From: Mycobacterium mantenii
GTDB taxonomy: Bacteria > Actinomycetota > Actinomycetes > Mycobacteriales > Mycobacteriaceae
Length of the DNA: 64,000 bases
Direction of reading: 5' to 3'
Assembly (NCBI RefSeq): GCF_010731775.1
Contig: NZ_AP022590.1
Span: forward strand, 5,332,001 to 5,396,000
The position numbers were made by a program, and so were the translations under genes. The notes under the pieces are model-generated. The model was given only the letters and a program-made list of their open reading frames with translations, was not told the DNA's origin and ran no database searches. Shown here in pieces: positions 1 to 7,582 of this stretch (position 1 is the first letter of the stretch; each line of letters opens with the position of its first letter).

Positions 1-1
1 G

Positions 2-529
2 AAGCGTCAGCTGTTCGATGAACATGTCGAGTGGTACCGCATGTACGGCATGAGCATGCGGCCGGTGCCGGATTCCTGGGAGGACTTCCAGGCTTACTGG
101 GACCACATGTGCCGCAATGTGCTGGAGAACAATTGGGCGGCCCGGGCCGTCCTCGATCTGACCGAGCTACCGAAACCCCCATTCGCGCAGTGGATTCCGG
201 ACTTCCTGTGGGCCGCGCAGCGCAAGCTGCTGGCGCCGTTTTTCGTCTGGGTGACGGTCGGCCTGTACGACCCACCGGTGCGGGAGCTGATGGGCTACCG
301 GTGGTCACAGCGCGACGAGTGGCTGCACCGGCGCTTCGGGGACGTCGTTCGTGGCGTGTTCGCCCTGGTGCCCAGCAGGTTCCGCAAGCACCCGCGGGCC
401 CGGGCCGGCTTGGACCGCGCCAGCGGGCGGATCCCCCTCGATACGCCATTGGTGCAAACCCCGGCGCGCAACCTGCCGCCCGAAGACGAGCGCGGCGACC
501 CCAAGCATTACTGCCCGGTGGTGTCCTGA
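2..529 (+). CDS. MpaB/DUF2236-type oxygenase, C-terminal part
   Basis: The reading frame is open from the window edge (frame 2) to a TGA at 529, so the N-terminus lies outside the window. The visible part has the helical, Trp/Tyr-rich pattern of the MpaB (rubber oxygenase-like, DUF2236) family: EWYRMYGMSMRPVPDSWEDF followed by YWDHMC and a Pro-rich basic tail. These are predicted haem-b oxygenases, abundant in mycobacteria with mostly unknown substrates. The haem-binding part is not in view, so the family call rests on the C-terminal pattern only. Confidence 0.65.
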   Translation, partial: KRQLFDEHVEWYRMYGMSMRPVPDSWEDFQAYWDHMCRNVLENNWAARAVLDLTELPKPPFAQWIPDFLWAAQRKLLAPFFVWVTVGLYDPPVRELMGYRWSQRDEWLHRRFGDVVRGVFALVPSRFRKHPRARAGLDRASGRIPLDTPLVQTPARNLPPEDERGDPKHYCPVVS

Positions 530-550
530 GCCGCGCTGGCGCCGTCCGCG

Positions 551-754
551 TTATGCGTGGGGGTGACCGTGAACTTCCTCCAGGCCCGCCTGGTGCACGT
601 GCTGGTGGGTGTGTTCGGCGCCGTCGGCGTGAGCGTGTGAGTGCTCGTGCTCGACGTGGTCATGTTCGTGGCTCGTGTGAGCGTGGGCGTGGGTCACGTC
701 CCCGTGCCGGTGTTCGTGCGCGTGCGGCGCGTCGTGGGTGTGCTGTTCGTTCAC
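551..754 (-). CDS. small histidine-rich putative metal-binding protein
   Basis: A 67-residue protein in which roughly one residue in three is His, in HxH, HEH and HAHAH runs, with intervening Asp/Glu. The GTG start is chosen because GAGGAGAG precedes it at a good distance; the longer reading frame to 868 covers the upstream operator and is not favoured. There is no signal peptide or membrane segment. His-rich stretches of this kind buffer or deliver Zn, Ni or Co. The palindrome 67 bp upstream (821-842) suggests metal-dependent transcription, which is inference. It could instead be a low-complexity ORF, but the strong ribosome-binding site and operator argue for a real gene. Confidence 0.6.
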   Translation of the reverse strand: MNEQHTHDAPHAHEHRHGDVTHAHAHTSHEHDHVEHEHSHAHADGAEHTHQHVHQAGLEEVHGHPHA

Positions 755-820
755 CGGTGTTCTCTCCTCGGGTGAAATGCCGTGTGGCTGCTGGCCCGCG
801 CCCGCCCCGGTCTTTGCCGC

Positions 821-842
821 TATCTGCATGTATACGCAAATA
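821..842 (-). promoter_or_regulatory. palindromic operator upstream of the His-rich gene
   Basis: A 22-bp imperfect dyad (TATCTGCATGTATACGCAAATA on the + strand) in which 16 of 22 positions are symmetric. It lies 67 bp upstream of the GTG of the His-rich gene. Its size and AT-rich, TGCA-type half-sites resemble operators of ArsR/SmtB metal sensors. No such regulator is encoded next to it, so the regulator is unknown. Confidence 0.45.
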
Positions 843-877
843 CTAGTGAAGGTTGGTCCCGCTGCCAAGGACGCGGT

Positions 878-1375
878 TCAGGCCGAGGGGACGACCGTCG
901 ACCGGCGGCCGCCGTTGCGCTCGTTCCAGAGCCGATAAACCTCCACCGCGTTGTCTCTGGGGTCGTAGCGCATGGGCAGCCGTCGCTGGTCCCATTCCTT
1001 GCCGAATTCGTCGTAGAACGTGGACAACTCGAAGTATTTGCGGTCATCGAGGTAGTACTGCTCGTAGCTGTCCCGGGTGGTCAGGAAAACGACTGCTTTG
1101 GGTGAGCAGTAATACAGCGAGCCCAGGCACATCGGGCACGGATGGGCCAGCGCGTAGATGGTGGCGTCGACGAGGTGCTCGGTGCCCAGCTTCATGCAGG
1201 CGTCGCGGATCGCCAGGATTTCGGCGTGGGCGGTGGGATCGTTGGTCTGGGCGACCTTGTTGGCGCTCTCGGCGAGCACCGTGCCGTCCTGGACGATCAC
1301 CGTTGCGAACGGGCGGCCACCCTCTGTCACGTTGCGGCGAGCCAGGTCGATCGTCCGCTGTGCGAAATCGGTCAC
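878..1375 (-). CDS. zinc-dependent nucleoside/guanine deaminase family protein
   Basis: 165 residues with the cytidine/deoxycytidylate deaminase signature: HAE (about residues 50-52, zinc ligand and proton shuttle) and PCPMC (about 79-83, two zinc-ligand cysteines). Length and architecture fit the nucleoside deaminase group that includes guanine deaminase and TadA relatives, acting on a purine or pyrimidine base in the cytosol. The GTG start is supported by GGAGGACCC just upstream. The neighbour is an unrelated divergent methyltransferase, so the context does not identify the substrate. Confidence 0.85.
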   Translation of the reverse strand: MTDFAQRTIDLARRNVTEGGRPFATVIVQDGTVLAESANKVAQTNDPTAHAEILAIRDACMKLGTEHLVDATIYALAHPCPMCLGSLYYCSPKAVVFLTTRDSYEQYYLDDRKYFELSTFYDEFGKEWDQRRLPMRYDPRDNAVEVYRLWNERNGGRRSTVVPSA

Positions 1376-1493
1376 GGGTCCTCCGGCGTGAACGGGAGCA
1401 GATACGTCGGAGAGTAGTCCCGCGGGCCGGGCTGCGGCCCTGTGATACTAAGTAGATTGTCTATGTTTTTCGTGACCCGTTGAAGGCGGCACC

Positions 1494-2393
1494 ATGGCAC
1501 GCACCGAACGTGATCGTTGGGATCTTGCGACGAGTGTCGGGGCGACGGCGACCATGGTGGCCGCCCAGCGGGCCCTGTCTTCGGACGCGAAGTTGATCGA
1601 GGACCCCTATGCGGCGCCGCTGGTGCGGGCCGTCGGGATCGACGTCTACGTCCGGCTGGTGAACGGCGAAATCGCGGCCGGCGGGAACACGGAGTTCGAT
1701 CCACAGCGCATGGCGCAGGGGATGGCCTGCCGGACCCGGTTCTACGACCAATTCTTTCTGGACGCGACCCGCTGCGGCATCGGCCAGGTGGTGATCCTTG
1801 CATCGGGCCTCGATTCCCGGGCCTACCGGCTGCCGTGGCCGGAGGGAACGGTCGTCTACGAGGTCGACATGCCGGAGGTGATCGAATTCAAGACCCTGAC
1901 GCTGGGCGACCTGGGGGCCGAGCCGACCGCGGAGCGGCGCACCGTTGCCATCGACCTGCGCGACGACTGGGCCTCGGCCCTGCAGGCAGCCGGATTCGAC
2001 CCGCAGGCCCCCTCGGCATGGAGCGCGGAAGGCCTGTTGGTCTACCTTCCGGACGAAGCCCAGGACGCGCTGTTCGACAACATCACGACGCTGAGCGCTC
2101 CCGGCAGCCGCCTCGCCTTCGAATTCGTCCCTGACACTGCCGTTTTCGCCGACCCGCGGTGGCGCGCCCATCACGACCGGATGAGCGAGCTGGGCTTCGA
2201 GATCGACTTCAACGATCTGGTCTATCACGGGCAGCGCAGCCACATCGTCGACCACCTGAGCCAGCGCGGCTGGCAGACCTCGTCGAAAACCATTGCGGAG
2301 TTGCATGCCGCCAACGGGTTTGTCTACGCCGACGACGACGTCGCCGCGGCCTTCGCCGACGTCACGTACAGCAGCGCGGTGCTCGGGCGATGA
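1494..2393 (+). CDS. class I SAM-dependent methyltransferase, mycobacterial LCM-like family
   Basis: 299 residues typical of the large mycobacterial family of putative S-adenosylmethionine-dependent methyltransferases: N-terminal [19 protein letters not shown], then [19 protein letters not shown], the SAM-binding [15 protein letters not shown] (about residues 97-112) and [12 protein letters not shown], whose acidic residue contacts SAM. GAAGGCGGC precedes the ATG. The family is related to leucine carboxyl methyltransferases, but no substrate is known for most members. It ends about 40 bp before the tRNA-Lys gene on the other strand. Confidence 0.85.
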   Translation: MARTERDRWDLATSVGATATMVAAQRALSSDAKLIEDPYAAPLVRAVGIDVYVRLVNGEIAAGGNTEFDPQRMAQGMACRTRFYDQFFLDATRCGIGQVVILASGLDSRAYRLPWPEGTVVYEVDMPEVIEFKTLTLGDLGAEPTAERRTVAIDLRDDWASALQAAGFDPQAPSAWSAEGLLVYLPDEAQDALFDNITTLSAPGSRLAFEFVPDTAVFADPRWRAHHDRMSELGFEIDFNDLVYHGQRSHIVDHLSQRGWQTSSKTIAELHAANGFVYADDDVAAAFADVTYSSAVLGR

Positions 2394-2433
2394 GCCGTGA
2401 TCGGAGTGCCCACGGCCTGGGCCGTGCGCGTCG

Positions 2434-2509
2434 TGGTGCCCCCACTAGGACTCGAACCTAGGACCTGCGGATTAAAAGTCCGTAGCTCTACCAACTGAGC
2501 TATAGGGGC
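2434..2509 (-). tRNA. tRNA-Lys (anticodon TTT)
   Basis: The minus strand folds as a cloverleaf: acceptor GCCCCTA pairs with TGGGGGC, the anticodon loop is CTTTTAA with anticodon TTT, and the T-arm is CTAGG-TTCGAGT-CCTAG. A genomically encoded CCA is included in the coordinates. It is convergent with the methyltransferase and divergent from the following tRNA genes. Confidence 0.95.
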
Positions 2510-2633
2510 CGCGGAGATTCAGGATACTTGGACCGAAAACGCGGCTCGTTTGAGGATTGGGCACACCGTGACCTAAGCTGACGTGGCTCCCAACGAAACC
2601 ACGTTGCGAGTACCCCGGAGTGATTCGGTTCTG

Positions 2634-2706
2634 GCCCCCATCGTCTAGTGGCCTAGGACGCCGCCCTTTCACGGCGGTAGCACGGGTTCGAATCCCGTTG
2701 GGGGTA
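2634..2706 (+). tRNA. tRNA-Glu (anticodon TTC)
   Basis: Acceptor GCCCCCA pairs with TGGGGGT (with a G-U closing pair), the anticodon loop is CTTTCAC with anticodon TTC, and the T-arm is ACGGG-TTCGAAT-CCCGT. CCA is not encoded. First of three closely spaced tRNA genes on this strand. Confidence 0.95.
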
Positions 2707-2735
2707 CGCGACGCGGTGACGCGGAGCAGCAGCAA

Positions 2736-2812
2736 GGCCCTGTGGCGCAGTTGGTTAGCGCGCCGCCCTGTCACGGCGGAGGTCGCGGGTTCGAGTCCCG
2801 TCAGGGTCGCCA
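2736..2812 (+). tRNA. tRNA-Asp (anticodon GTC)
   Basis: Acceptor GGCCCTG pairs with CAGGGTC (one G-U pair), the anticodon loop is CTGTCAC with anticodon GTC, the T-loop is canonical, and CCA is encoded. It lies 29 bp after tRNA-Glu and is probably co-transcribed. Confidence 0.95.
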
Positions 2813-2838
2813 GCGCGGCGATGCATTCGCTGCCTTCC

Positions 2839-2915
2839 GGCCAGGTAGCTCAGTCGGTACGAGCGTCCGCCTGAAAAGCGGAAGGTCGGCGGTTCGATCC
2901 CGCCCCTGGCCACCA
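2839..2915 (+). tRNA. tRNA-Phe (anticodon GAA), integration target
   Basis: Acceptor GGCCAGG pairs with CCTGGCC, the anticodon loop is CTGAAAA with anticodon GAA, and CCA is encoded. The last 46 bp of the gene are repeated exactly at 20891-20936. The gene is therefore the attachment site of the mobile element that begins immediately downstream and whose integrase gene starts 32 bp away. The tRNA remains complete because the element supplies an identical 3' end. Confidence 0.95.
2870..2915 (+). repeat. attachment site copy next to the integrase (inside tRNA-Phe)
   Basis: 46 bp running from the anticodon stem through the CCA of tRNA-Phe, identical at every base to 20891-20936. The flanking bases differ at both ends (g against a on the left, a against c on the right), which sets the limits of the repeat. 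Confidence 0.95.
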
Positions 2916-2934
2916 ATCTTGAGCTGCACGGACG

Positions 2935-2981
2935 CGGTGACAGCACTCTATGGATGTTTCGGTGTGTCCGGTTCCTGTCCG
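2935..2981. promoter_or_regulatory. putative arm-type recombinase sites, left end
   Basis: Two words recur at the other end of the element. CGGTGACAGCACTC (2935-2948) is present as its exact reverse complement at 20766-20779. GTGTCCGGTTCCTGTCCG (2964-2981) recurs in direct orientation at 20779-20796 with one mismatch. The second word overlaps the last codons of the integrase gene. Position beside both core sites fits integrase or excisionase arm binding; binding itself is inferred. Confidence 0.55.
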
Positions 2982-4105
2982 TTCGCCTGGTCTTTGGCGA
3001 CGTCATTGAGCCGGTCGAGATTCGTAGCGACGTGGTCGAGTTCGTCTGAGTAGAGGTCGCTGTAGATGTTGGCGGTGACGGTCGGGGTCGAGTGCCCCAT
3101 GGTCTTCTGGACGTAGCGGAGGTCGGCCCCGGATTTGCGGGCGAGGCTGGCGTACGTGTGGCGGAGGTCGTGGATCGTCAGCGGCGCCAGGCCGGTTTTC
3201 TTGAGGGCTTTGTTCCAGTGGGTGTGTCTGCGCCAGTTGTTTGATCTCAGGAAGCCGCCATTTGGTGATGTGATCGCTTGCTCTTTAGTCGAGCGGTTTT
3301 CGATTCGTGGCTTCAGCGCGTCGATGACGATTCGGGGGAGTGGGACGGTTCGGACGGCTGCGCGAGTTTTCGGCGGCCCGACGATGATTCGGCCCTCTAC
3401 GTCCGGGGCGGCTTGGCGGACGTAGAGGCGGCGTGCTTTGAGGTCGATGTCGCCGACGCGCAGGCCGACGAGTTCGGACCAGCGCAGACCGGTAAAGGCC
3501 AGGATTGTGACGATGTCGCCTTGGTCGCCGCAGGCGTGTGCCAGGGCGGCGACTTCCGTGGCGGAGAGGTAGCGGTGACGTTCCCGCGCCGGAATCCGAC
3601 CGGATGACACACCCTGGGCCGGGTTGATGTGAATTCGGCCGTCCTCGCGAGCCATGTCGAGAATCGAGCGCAGCAGCCGGAGCGTGGCGAGTTTGGCCCA
3701 CGGGCCCACGGTGAGGCCGCCGATGAACTGCTGCACGTCCTTCCGGCTGATCTCGTCAACCGGGACATGGCCGAAGCGCGGGCTGATACGTAGCTCCCAA
3801 TGCTGCGCGTAGCCGCTCCACGTCTTGGGGGAAACGGCCGGCTGCTTCGATGCGCTGTATTGCGTCCAGATAGCGGAGAGGCTGGCGCGGCCAAGTCTGG
3901 GGTCGAATCGTCGGGCGCCGATCGCCGCCTCGCCGTCGCGATCGGCCTTGAACGCGCGCGCTTCCCGCATGGTGGCAAACGTCGATGACGTCTCGACCCA
4001 TCCTGACGGGGAGTTTGGATCGCGCACCAGGTAGCGCACTTGGTAGCGCGCCTGGCCGGCTGAATTCGTCCGCTTTCGGATGCCGCGCGGTACTGATCCG
4101 GCCAC
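2948..4105 (-). CDS. int: tyrosine-type site-specific integrase
   Basis: 385 residues with an N-terminal AP2-like arm-binding segment, a SAM-like core-binding domain (about residues 72-155) and a catalytic domain with all key residues: Arg208 in TGLRWSEL, HDLRH (His312, Arg315), MGHSTP (His338) and the nucleophile Tyr348 in ANIYSDL. It catalyses recombination between attP and the tRNA-Phe attB, and with the excisionase the reverse. It starts one base upstream of the stop of the xis gene in the same leftward operon and ends 32 bp from the core site, the usual arrangement for tRNA-targeting elements. Confidence 0.97.
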   Translation of the reverse strand: MAGSVPRGIRKRTNSAGQARYQVRYLVRDPNSPSGWVETSSTFATMREARAFKADRDGEAAIGARRFDPRLGRASLSAIWTQYSASKQPAVSPKTWSGYAQHWELRISPRFGHVPVDEISRKDVQQFIGGLTVGPWAKLATLRLLRSILDMAREDGRIHINPAQGVSSGRIPARERHRYLSATEVAALAHACGDQGDIVTILAFTGLRWSELVGLRVGDIDLKARRLYVRQAAPDVEGRIIVGPPKTRAAVRTVPLPRIVIDALKPRIENRSTKEQAITSPNGGFLRSNNWRRHTHWNKALKKTGLAPLTIHDLRHTYASLARKSGADLRYVQKTMGHSTPTVTANIYSDLYSDELDHVATNLDRLNDVAKDQANGQEPDTPKHP

Positions 4106-4336
4106 TTAGCGGCGCACCTGCTTGAGCCACGCGCGGACTTCCGCTGCGTCCCAACGTCTTACGCGATCGGATAGCGTGTAGCACGGCGGCCCCACATCTG
4201 CGCCGTGTACGCGTAGCGCGCCCCATCGGCTCACGGTGGCAGTGGACACGCCAAGCAGCTCCGCCACCTGTTCCGCTGTCAGCAGCTCTGGAAAGGTCGC
4301 TATTGCGGTGGTGGCGTTGATGCCAAGAATTGCCAT
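4106..4336 (-). CDS. xis: excisionase-like winged-helix/MerR-type DNA-binding protein
   Basis: 76 residues from an ATG preceded by GAGGAC; a longer frame to 4402 would overlap the translocase gene and is less likely. The core, ELLTAEQVAELLGVSTATVS then RWDAAEVRAWLKQ, is the helix-turn-helix of the excisionase/MerR-like family found next to actinobacterial integrases. It probably bends attachment-site DNA and directs excision. It lies 10 bp after the translocase gene and abuts int, so the three are likely one transcript. Recombination directionality is inferred from size, fold pattern and position. Confidence 0.85.
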   Translation of the reverse strand: MAILGINATTAIATFPELLTAEQVAELLGVSTATVSRWGALRVHGADVGPPCYTLSDRVRRWDAAEVRAWLKQVRR

Positions 4337-4346
4337 GCCGCTGTCC

Positions 4347-5693
4347 TCAGTTCTCTGTGGGGCCAGTGGGTCTTTGGCAAGTGAGACCGTATTCTTGTGC
4401 AACAGAACGGATTAACGAATCTGGCCAGTAGTCGGCACGTACTCGCATCGTTGATCCGTCTTCGGCGATGACGTATCCGGTCCCAGGTTCACTCGGGTTG
4501 ATGCGGTGCGCGGGTGCGGCATCAGCGAGGCCATCACCCAGAACCATCGCGACTTCGTCGCGTGAACGCAGCCGCAATGCAACGGTCTGGGTGAACAACC
4601 CGCGCATGGGCAGAATCTCCTTGCGAGGGTCCTGCATGAAGGCGGCGACCACGATGCCTACGGCCCTGCCCTTCGTCAGAATGCGTGAGAGCGAGCCCGC
4701 AACTTGCTTCCTCAGGGCGGCGTCCGTCATGTACGCGGTCAAGCCCGCCAATTCATCTATAAGCAGCACGACTAGCGGTTCGGCGGCGCTCGGTGTGTGC
4801 GAACGTGCTCGGCCAGCCATCCTGCGGCCACGGCTATCCAGCAGCTCCTCCAACTTGTTTAGCAAGCTCGCGGCCTCGACCTCGGTTGTCGCAATCTTGC
4901 TGAATAGGGCGGAGCCGACTGACACTTCGATCCCGTACTTGAGGTCGACGGCGAACAGCCGGACGGTTCCTGACTTGACGGCTGGGCCCAGTCCGCCTGC
5001 GATGCCCCAGAAAATGGAGCCTTTGCCCGCCCCTGAGCACCCAACAGTGAGGGTGTGGAGGCCAGCGACGCGGAGAATCCAAGCCGAGCCGTTCTCGCGT
5101 CGGCCAATCTTAACGGCAGTTGCCTCGGTGCAGGTTGGCCGTCTAGCAGTTTCGATGGCCGACAGCTGTTGTCGCATAACCAATTCCATGCGAACCGTCC
5201 CGGGTGCAACCACCGTGGAACGGGCGGAATGTGCCCCGACAGCGTCGCGGATTGCGGGGACCGCGGTTTCGAGGTCATCGACTGTCTGGCCCGTTCGTGT
5301 GCGGACGGTCATGTGCAGACAGTGATCGGAGATGCTCACTCCGAGAAGGCGAGGGTGGGTCCAAACCGTCTTCGTCGTGGTCTTGCCCTGCGAGTCCGTA
5401 CCTGCCACGCGCTCGGAAGTCGACAGCCCGCAGGCCTTGGCAACTCGTGGCCAGGAAATCAACGCCCATAGCAGCCATCGGGCCCGCCGCGCAGGGGTTG
5501 CGACATAGCGCCTAAATGTGGCGGGCGAACGCAGTCTCCAAACGACGAGCGAAAGGGTGACCACCCCGGTCACCGCGGTGAGCCACGTGGCGCCGACCGT
5601 CAGCACGTGCGTGAGGTCAAAGAGGTCCGTCCCGGCGTCGGGATCTGGAATCGAATACGGATCGCTAGGTACTACGGGGTCGTACTGACTCAT
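4347..5693 (-). CDS. FtsK/SpoIIIE-type DNA translocase, conjugal transfer protein (TraSA/TraB-like)
   Basis: 448 residues from the ATG at 5693, which overlaps the stop of the upstream ORF as ATGA, so the pair is translationally coupled. An N-terminal hydrophobic segment (about residues 28-52) and a shorter one near 71-82 anchor it. The ATPase domain has Walker A GCSGAGKGS (218-226) and Walker B VVLLIDELAG (308-317), with FtsK-like ILTKGRAVGIVVAAFMQDPR after it. In AICEs this single protein moves double-stranded plasmid DNA between mycelial or cell compartments. No relaxase is present, in keeping with that mechanism. The upstream extension of the reading frame is not used. Confidence 0.9.
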   Translation of the reverse strand: MSQYDPVVPSDPYSIPDPDAGTDLFDLTHVLTVGATWLTAVTGVVTLSLVVWRLRSPATFRRYVATPARRARWLLWALISWPRVAKACGLSTSERVAGTDSQGKTTTKTVWTHPRLLGVSISDHCLHMTVRTRTGQTVDDLETAVPAIRDAVGAHSARSTVVAPGTVRMELVMRQQLSAIETARRPTCTEATAVKIGRRENGSAWILRVAGLHTLTVGCSGAGKGSIFWGIAGGLGPAVKSGTVRLFAVDLKYGIEVSVGSALFSKIATTEVEAASLLNKLEELLDSRGRRMAGRARSHTPSAAEPLVVLLIDELAGLTAYMTDAALRKQVAGSLSRILTKGRAVGIVVAAFMQDPRKEILPMRGLFTQTVALRLRSRDEVAMVLGDGLADAAPAHRINPSEPGTGYVIAEDGSTMRVRADYWPDSLIRSVAQEYGLTCQRPTGPTEN

Positions 5694-6112
5694 GCTGACG
5701 CCCGGTCTGCCGCTGAGGACCCCGCCTTGCCGGTGTCCGCGGTCATGCCCGAGGCCCGAAACGACCACGCAATGCGGCCGGATTCGCTCGAACGGTCTAC
5801 GTACGGCAACACGCACAGCCCCTCGAAAATCACTGGTGTGAAAGGCATTCCGGCAGTGTTCGGTGGGCACACAGGCTGCTTTGGCGTTGCGAACTTGACG
5901 GTCAGGGTGCGTGCCCGCTTGCTCGCGGCCGGATCGCCGTCGAGGACTTCCACCTGCCACAACGGCAGGCCTGATTCTCGATCAGTCGCCTGAACCTTGT
6001 TGTCTTTCGTTGACCGCTCGTAATCGATCACCGGCGTCACGTCGGACACCACGAACGCTTTGTGTGGGAAGACCTGCTGGTGAGACAGCGTGAGCCACTT
6101 CGGCACAGACAT
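5690..6112 (-). CDS. conserved AICE protein coupled to the translocase
   Basis: 140 residues from the ATG at 6112, which follows GAAAGGTC; the upstream ATG at 6178 lies inside the operator region and is rejected. The sequence has KVQATDRESGLPLWQVEVLD and a CPPN motif, a pattern I recognise from small proteins encoded just ahead of transfer genes in actinobacterial integrating elements. Predicted cytosolic beta-rich protein without signal or membrane segments. Function is not established. It is the first gene of the leftward operon orf-tra-xis-int, directly behind the GntR-type operator, so it is probably co-repressed with transfer. Confidence 0.7.
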   Translation of the reverse strand: MSVPKWLTLSHQQVFPHKAFVVSDVTPVIDYERSTKDNKVQATDRESGLPLWQVEVLDGDPAASKRARTLTVKFATPKQPVCPPNTAGMPFTPVIFEGLCVLPYVDRSSESGRIAWSFRASGMTADTGKAGSSAADRASA

Positions 6113-6136
6113 TTTGTCGACCTTTCGTAGAACTGC

Positions 6137-6169
6137 TCTAGACAAGTTGAGGTTACATAGTCGTCTAGA
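6137..6169. promoter_or_regulatory. GntR/KorSA-type operator ahead of the transfer operon
   Basis: Inverted arms TCTAGAC (6137-6143) and GTCTAGA (6163-6169), the right arm lying within TAGTCGTCTAG (6158-6168). The reverse complement of that word, CTAGACGACTA, is found in front of the GntR gene at 7014-7024. The site is 25-57 bp upstream of the transfer-operon start. Confidence 0.65.
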
Positions 6170-6211
6170 GGAGTGCAACGGCCGACACGTGATTCGTGTG
6201 AGACTTTGCGC

Positions 6212-7006
6212 TCAGCGGGCCGGGAACTCGTATTCGAGCAGGTAGGCGGAGGCCACCTTCACGGTGTCGCAGACCTCCACCGCCACGTCATTGGTGTCGT
6301 AAGCGGTTCGCAGCACCGTCAGCACCGGAACTCCCGAGTCGAGCTCCAGCTGCCGCCGTTCTTCAGGAGTGGGCATCCGAGCGGCGACTTCTTCAGTGAA
6401 GCGAGCAAGCACATGACCGTGCTCTTCTAAGCGCGCGTAGATACCACCGGGTCCGGTATCCACCTGCTCGATCCTCGTGCCTTCGGCAAATGCCGCCGGA
6501 ATGTACGAGACGGCCGTCTCAACGGGTCGTCCATTCGCCAGGTAACGCCTCGATCGCACGACGATGTCATCGTCGGCTGATATTCGAAGTTGTTCCGCTA
6601 TAAACGAATTCGGCTTCTCGCGGCTGACGGCGATATTGTCGACTTGCGGCGAGTAGCCAGATTTCTCTGCCTCGACGGAAAAAGCCGCCTTTCCTTCGGC
6701 GCGATGCTGTCGTGCGAATCTATCCGACGCCAGCCTGCGGATTGGTGGCGTCGGCCGGACGAACACTCCGCGGCCGTGTTGCGAGATGACGAGTCCGTCG
6801 GAACGAAGCTCCTGCATGGCCTGTCTTACGGTCATGCGGGCCACACCGAAATGCTCGATCAGTTCCGCCTCGGACGGCAGTCGTTCCCCAGGCGGGAACC
6901 GACTGGAACTGATCGCCTCCCGCAACATGCTCGCGATCTGCCGATACGGTGGTTTGTCATCGGTGCGATCGATTTGTCCAAGTTGCAGCACCCGGCAGCC
7001 TTCCAT
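6212..7006 (-). CDS. GntR/HutC-family transcriptional repressor (KorSA-like)
   Basis: 264 residues with a winged helix-turn-helix (about 15-80: YRQIASMLREAISSSRFPPG, LPSEAELIEHFGVARMTVRQ, GRGVFV) and a C-terminal UTRA effector domain ending in VKVASAYLLEYEF, which is the HutC subgroup. In pSAM2 the homologue KorSA represses transfer genes and itself. Here the gene lies between two copies of the CTAGACGACTA word, one ahead of the transfer operon and one ahead of its own start, which fits that model. A GTG five codons in is an alternative start. The effector is unknown. Confidence 0.88.
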   Translation of the reverse strand: MEGCRVLQLGQIDRTDDKPPYRQIASMLREAISSSRFPPGERLPSEAELIEHFGVARMTVRQAMQELRSDGLVISQHGRGVFVRPTPPIRRLASDRFARQHRAEGKAAFSVEAEKSGYSPQVDNIAVSREKPNSFIAEQLRISADDDIVVRSRRYLANGRPVETAVSYIPAAFAEGTRIEQVDTGPGGIYARLEEHGHVLARFTEEVAARMPTPEERRQLELDSGVPVLTVLRTAYDTNDVAVEVCDTVKVASAYLLEYEFPAR

Positions 7007-7013
7007 TACATGT

Positions 7014-7030
7014 CTAGACGACTAGTCTAG
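7014..7030. promoter_or_regulatory. GntR/KorSA-type operator, autoregulatory
   Basis: CTAGACGACTAGTCTAG contains the dyad TAGAC-GACTA-GTCTA (7015-7029) and the word CTAGACGACTA shared with the transfer-operon operator. It lies between the divergent GntR gene (start 7006) and the Nudix gene (start 7084), so it may control both. Confidence 0.65.
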
Positions 7031-7083
7031 GAAGCCAGTCAACCGGTGTCACGTCTGCCGGCGTCGAACAATGGAGACCAACG

Positions 7084-7512
7084 ATGGGAACTACGCCAAA
7101 GCACTCGGTCAGTGTCGCCGGGGTCGTTGTACGGGATGACGGTCGGGTTCTCGTCATCCGGCGAGAGGACAACGGCCGCTGGGAGGCTCCCGGCGGAGTA
7201 CTCGAACTGCACGAGTCCTTCGAGGACGGCGTTCGACGCGAAGTGCTCGAAGAAACTGGATTGAAGGTCACAGTGCAACGTCTCACCGGGGTCTACAAGA
7301 ACCTTACTCAGGGCATTGTCGCGCTGGTTTACCGGTGCGGTCCTGCCGCCGGCGACACGCACCCGACTGCCGAAGCTCGGGAAGTCCGTTGGATGACGAA
7401 AGAACAAGTTGAGGGTGAGATGAGCCCTGCCTTCGCAGTGCGGGTTCTAGATGCATTCGATGAAGATCCGCACTCCCGCGCCCATGATGGAGTAAATGTC
7501 GTTTCAGGTTAA
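7084..7512 (+). CDS. Nudix hydrolase (Pif-like)
   Basis: 142 residues with a complete Nudix box from Gly38 to Leu60 (GGVLELHE, then RREVLEETGL), so the catalytic glutamates are intact. Nudix enzymes hydrolyse nucleoside diphosphates linked to another moiety. In pSAM2 a Nudix protein, Pif, gives the host immunity against incoming copies of the same element. The gene's place beside the GntR repressor in an AICE suggests the same role here, which is inference. GGAG lies upstream of the ATG. A general house-cleaning Nudix function cannot be excluded. Confidence 0.88.
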   Translation: MGTTPKHSVSVAGVVVRDDGRVLVIRREDNGRWEAPGGVLELHESFEDGVRREVLEETGLKVTVQRLTGVYKNLTQGIVALVYRCGPAAGDTHPTAEAREVRWMTKEQVEGEMSPAFAVRVLDAFDEDPHSRAHDGVNVVSG

Positions 7513-7582
7513 AGGTTATGACGGACCAGATTGCCGGGCAGTTGGCCAACCGTACGGCCCGGACTTCCAAAGCGGTCTGCAC

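Noticed and set aside
1461..2306. A 281-residue minus-strand frame opposite the methyltransferase
   Set aside because: It is the antisense of a clear SAM methyltransferase, has atypical composition and has no ribosome-binding site.
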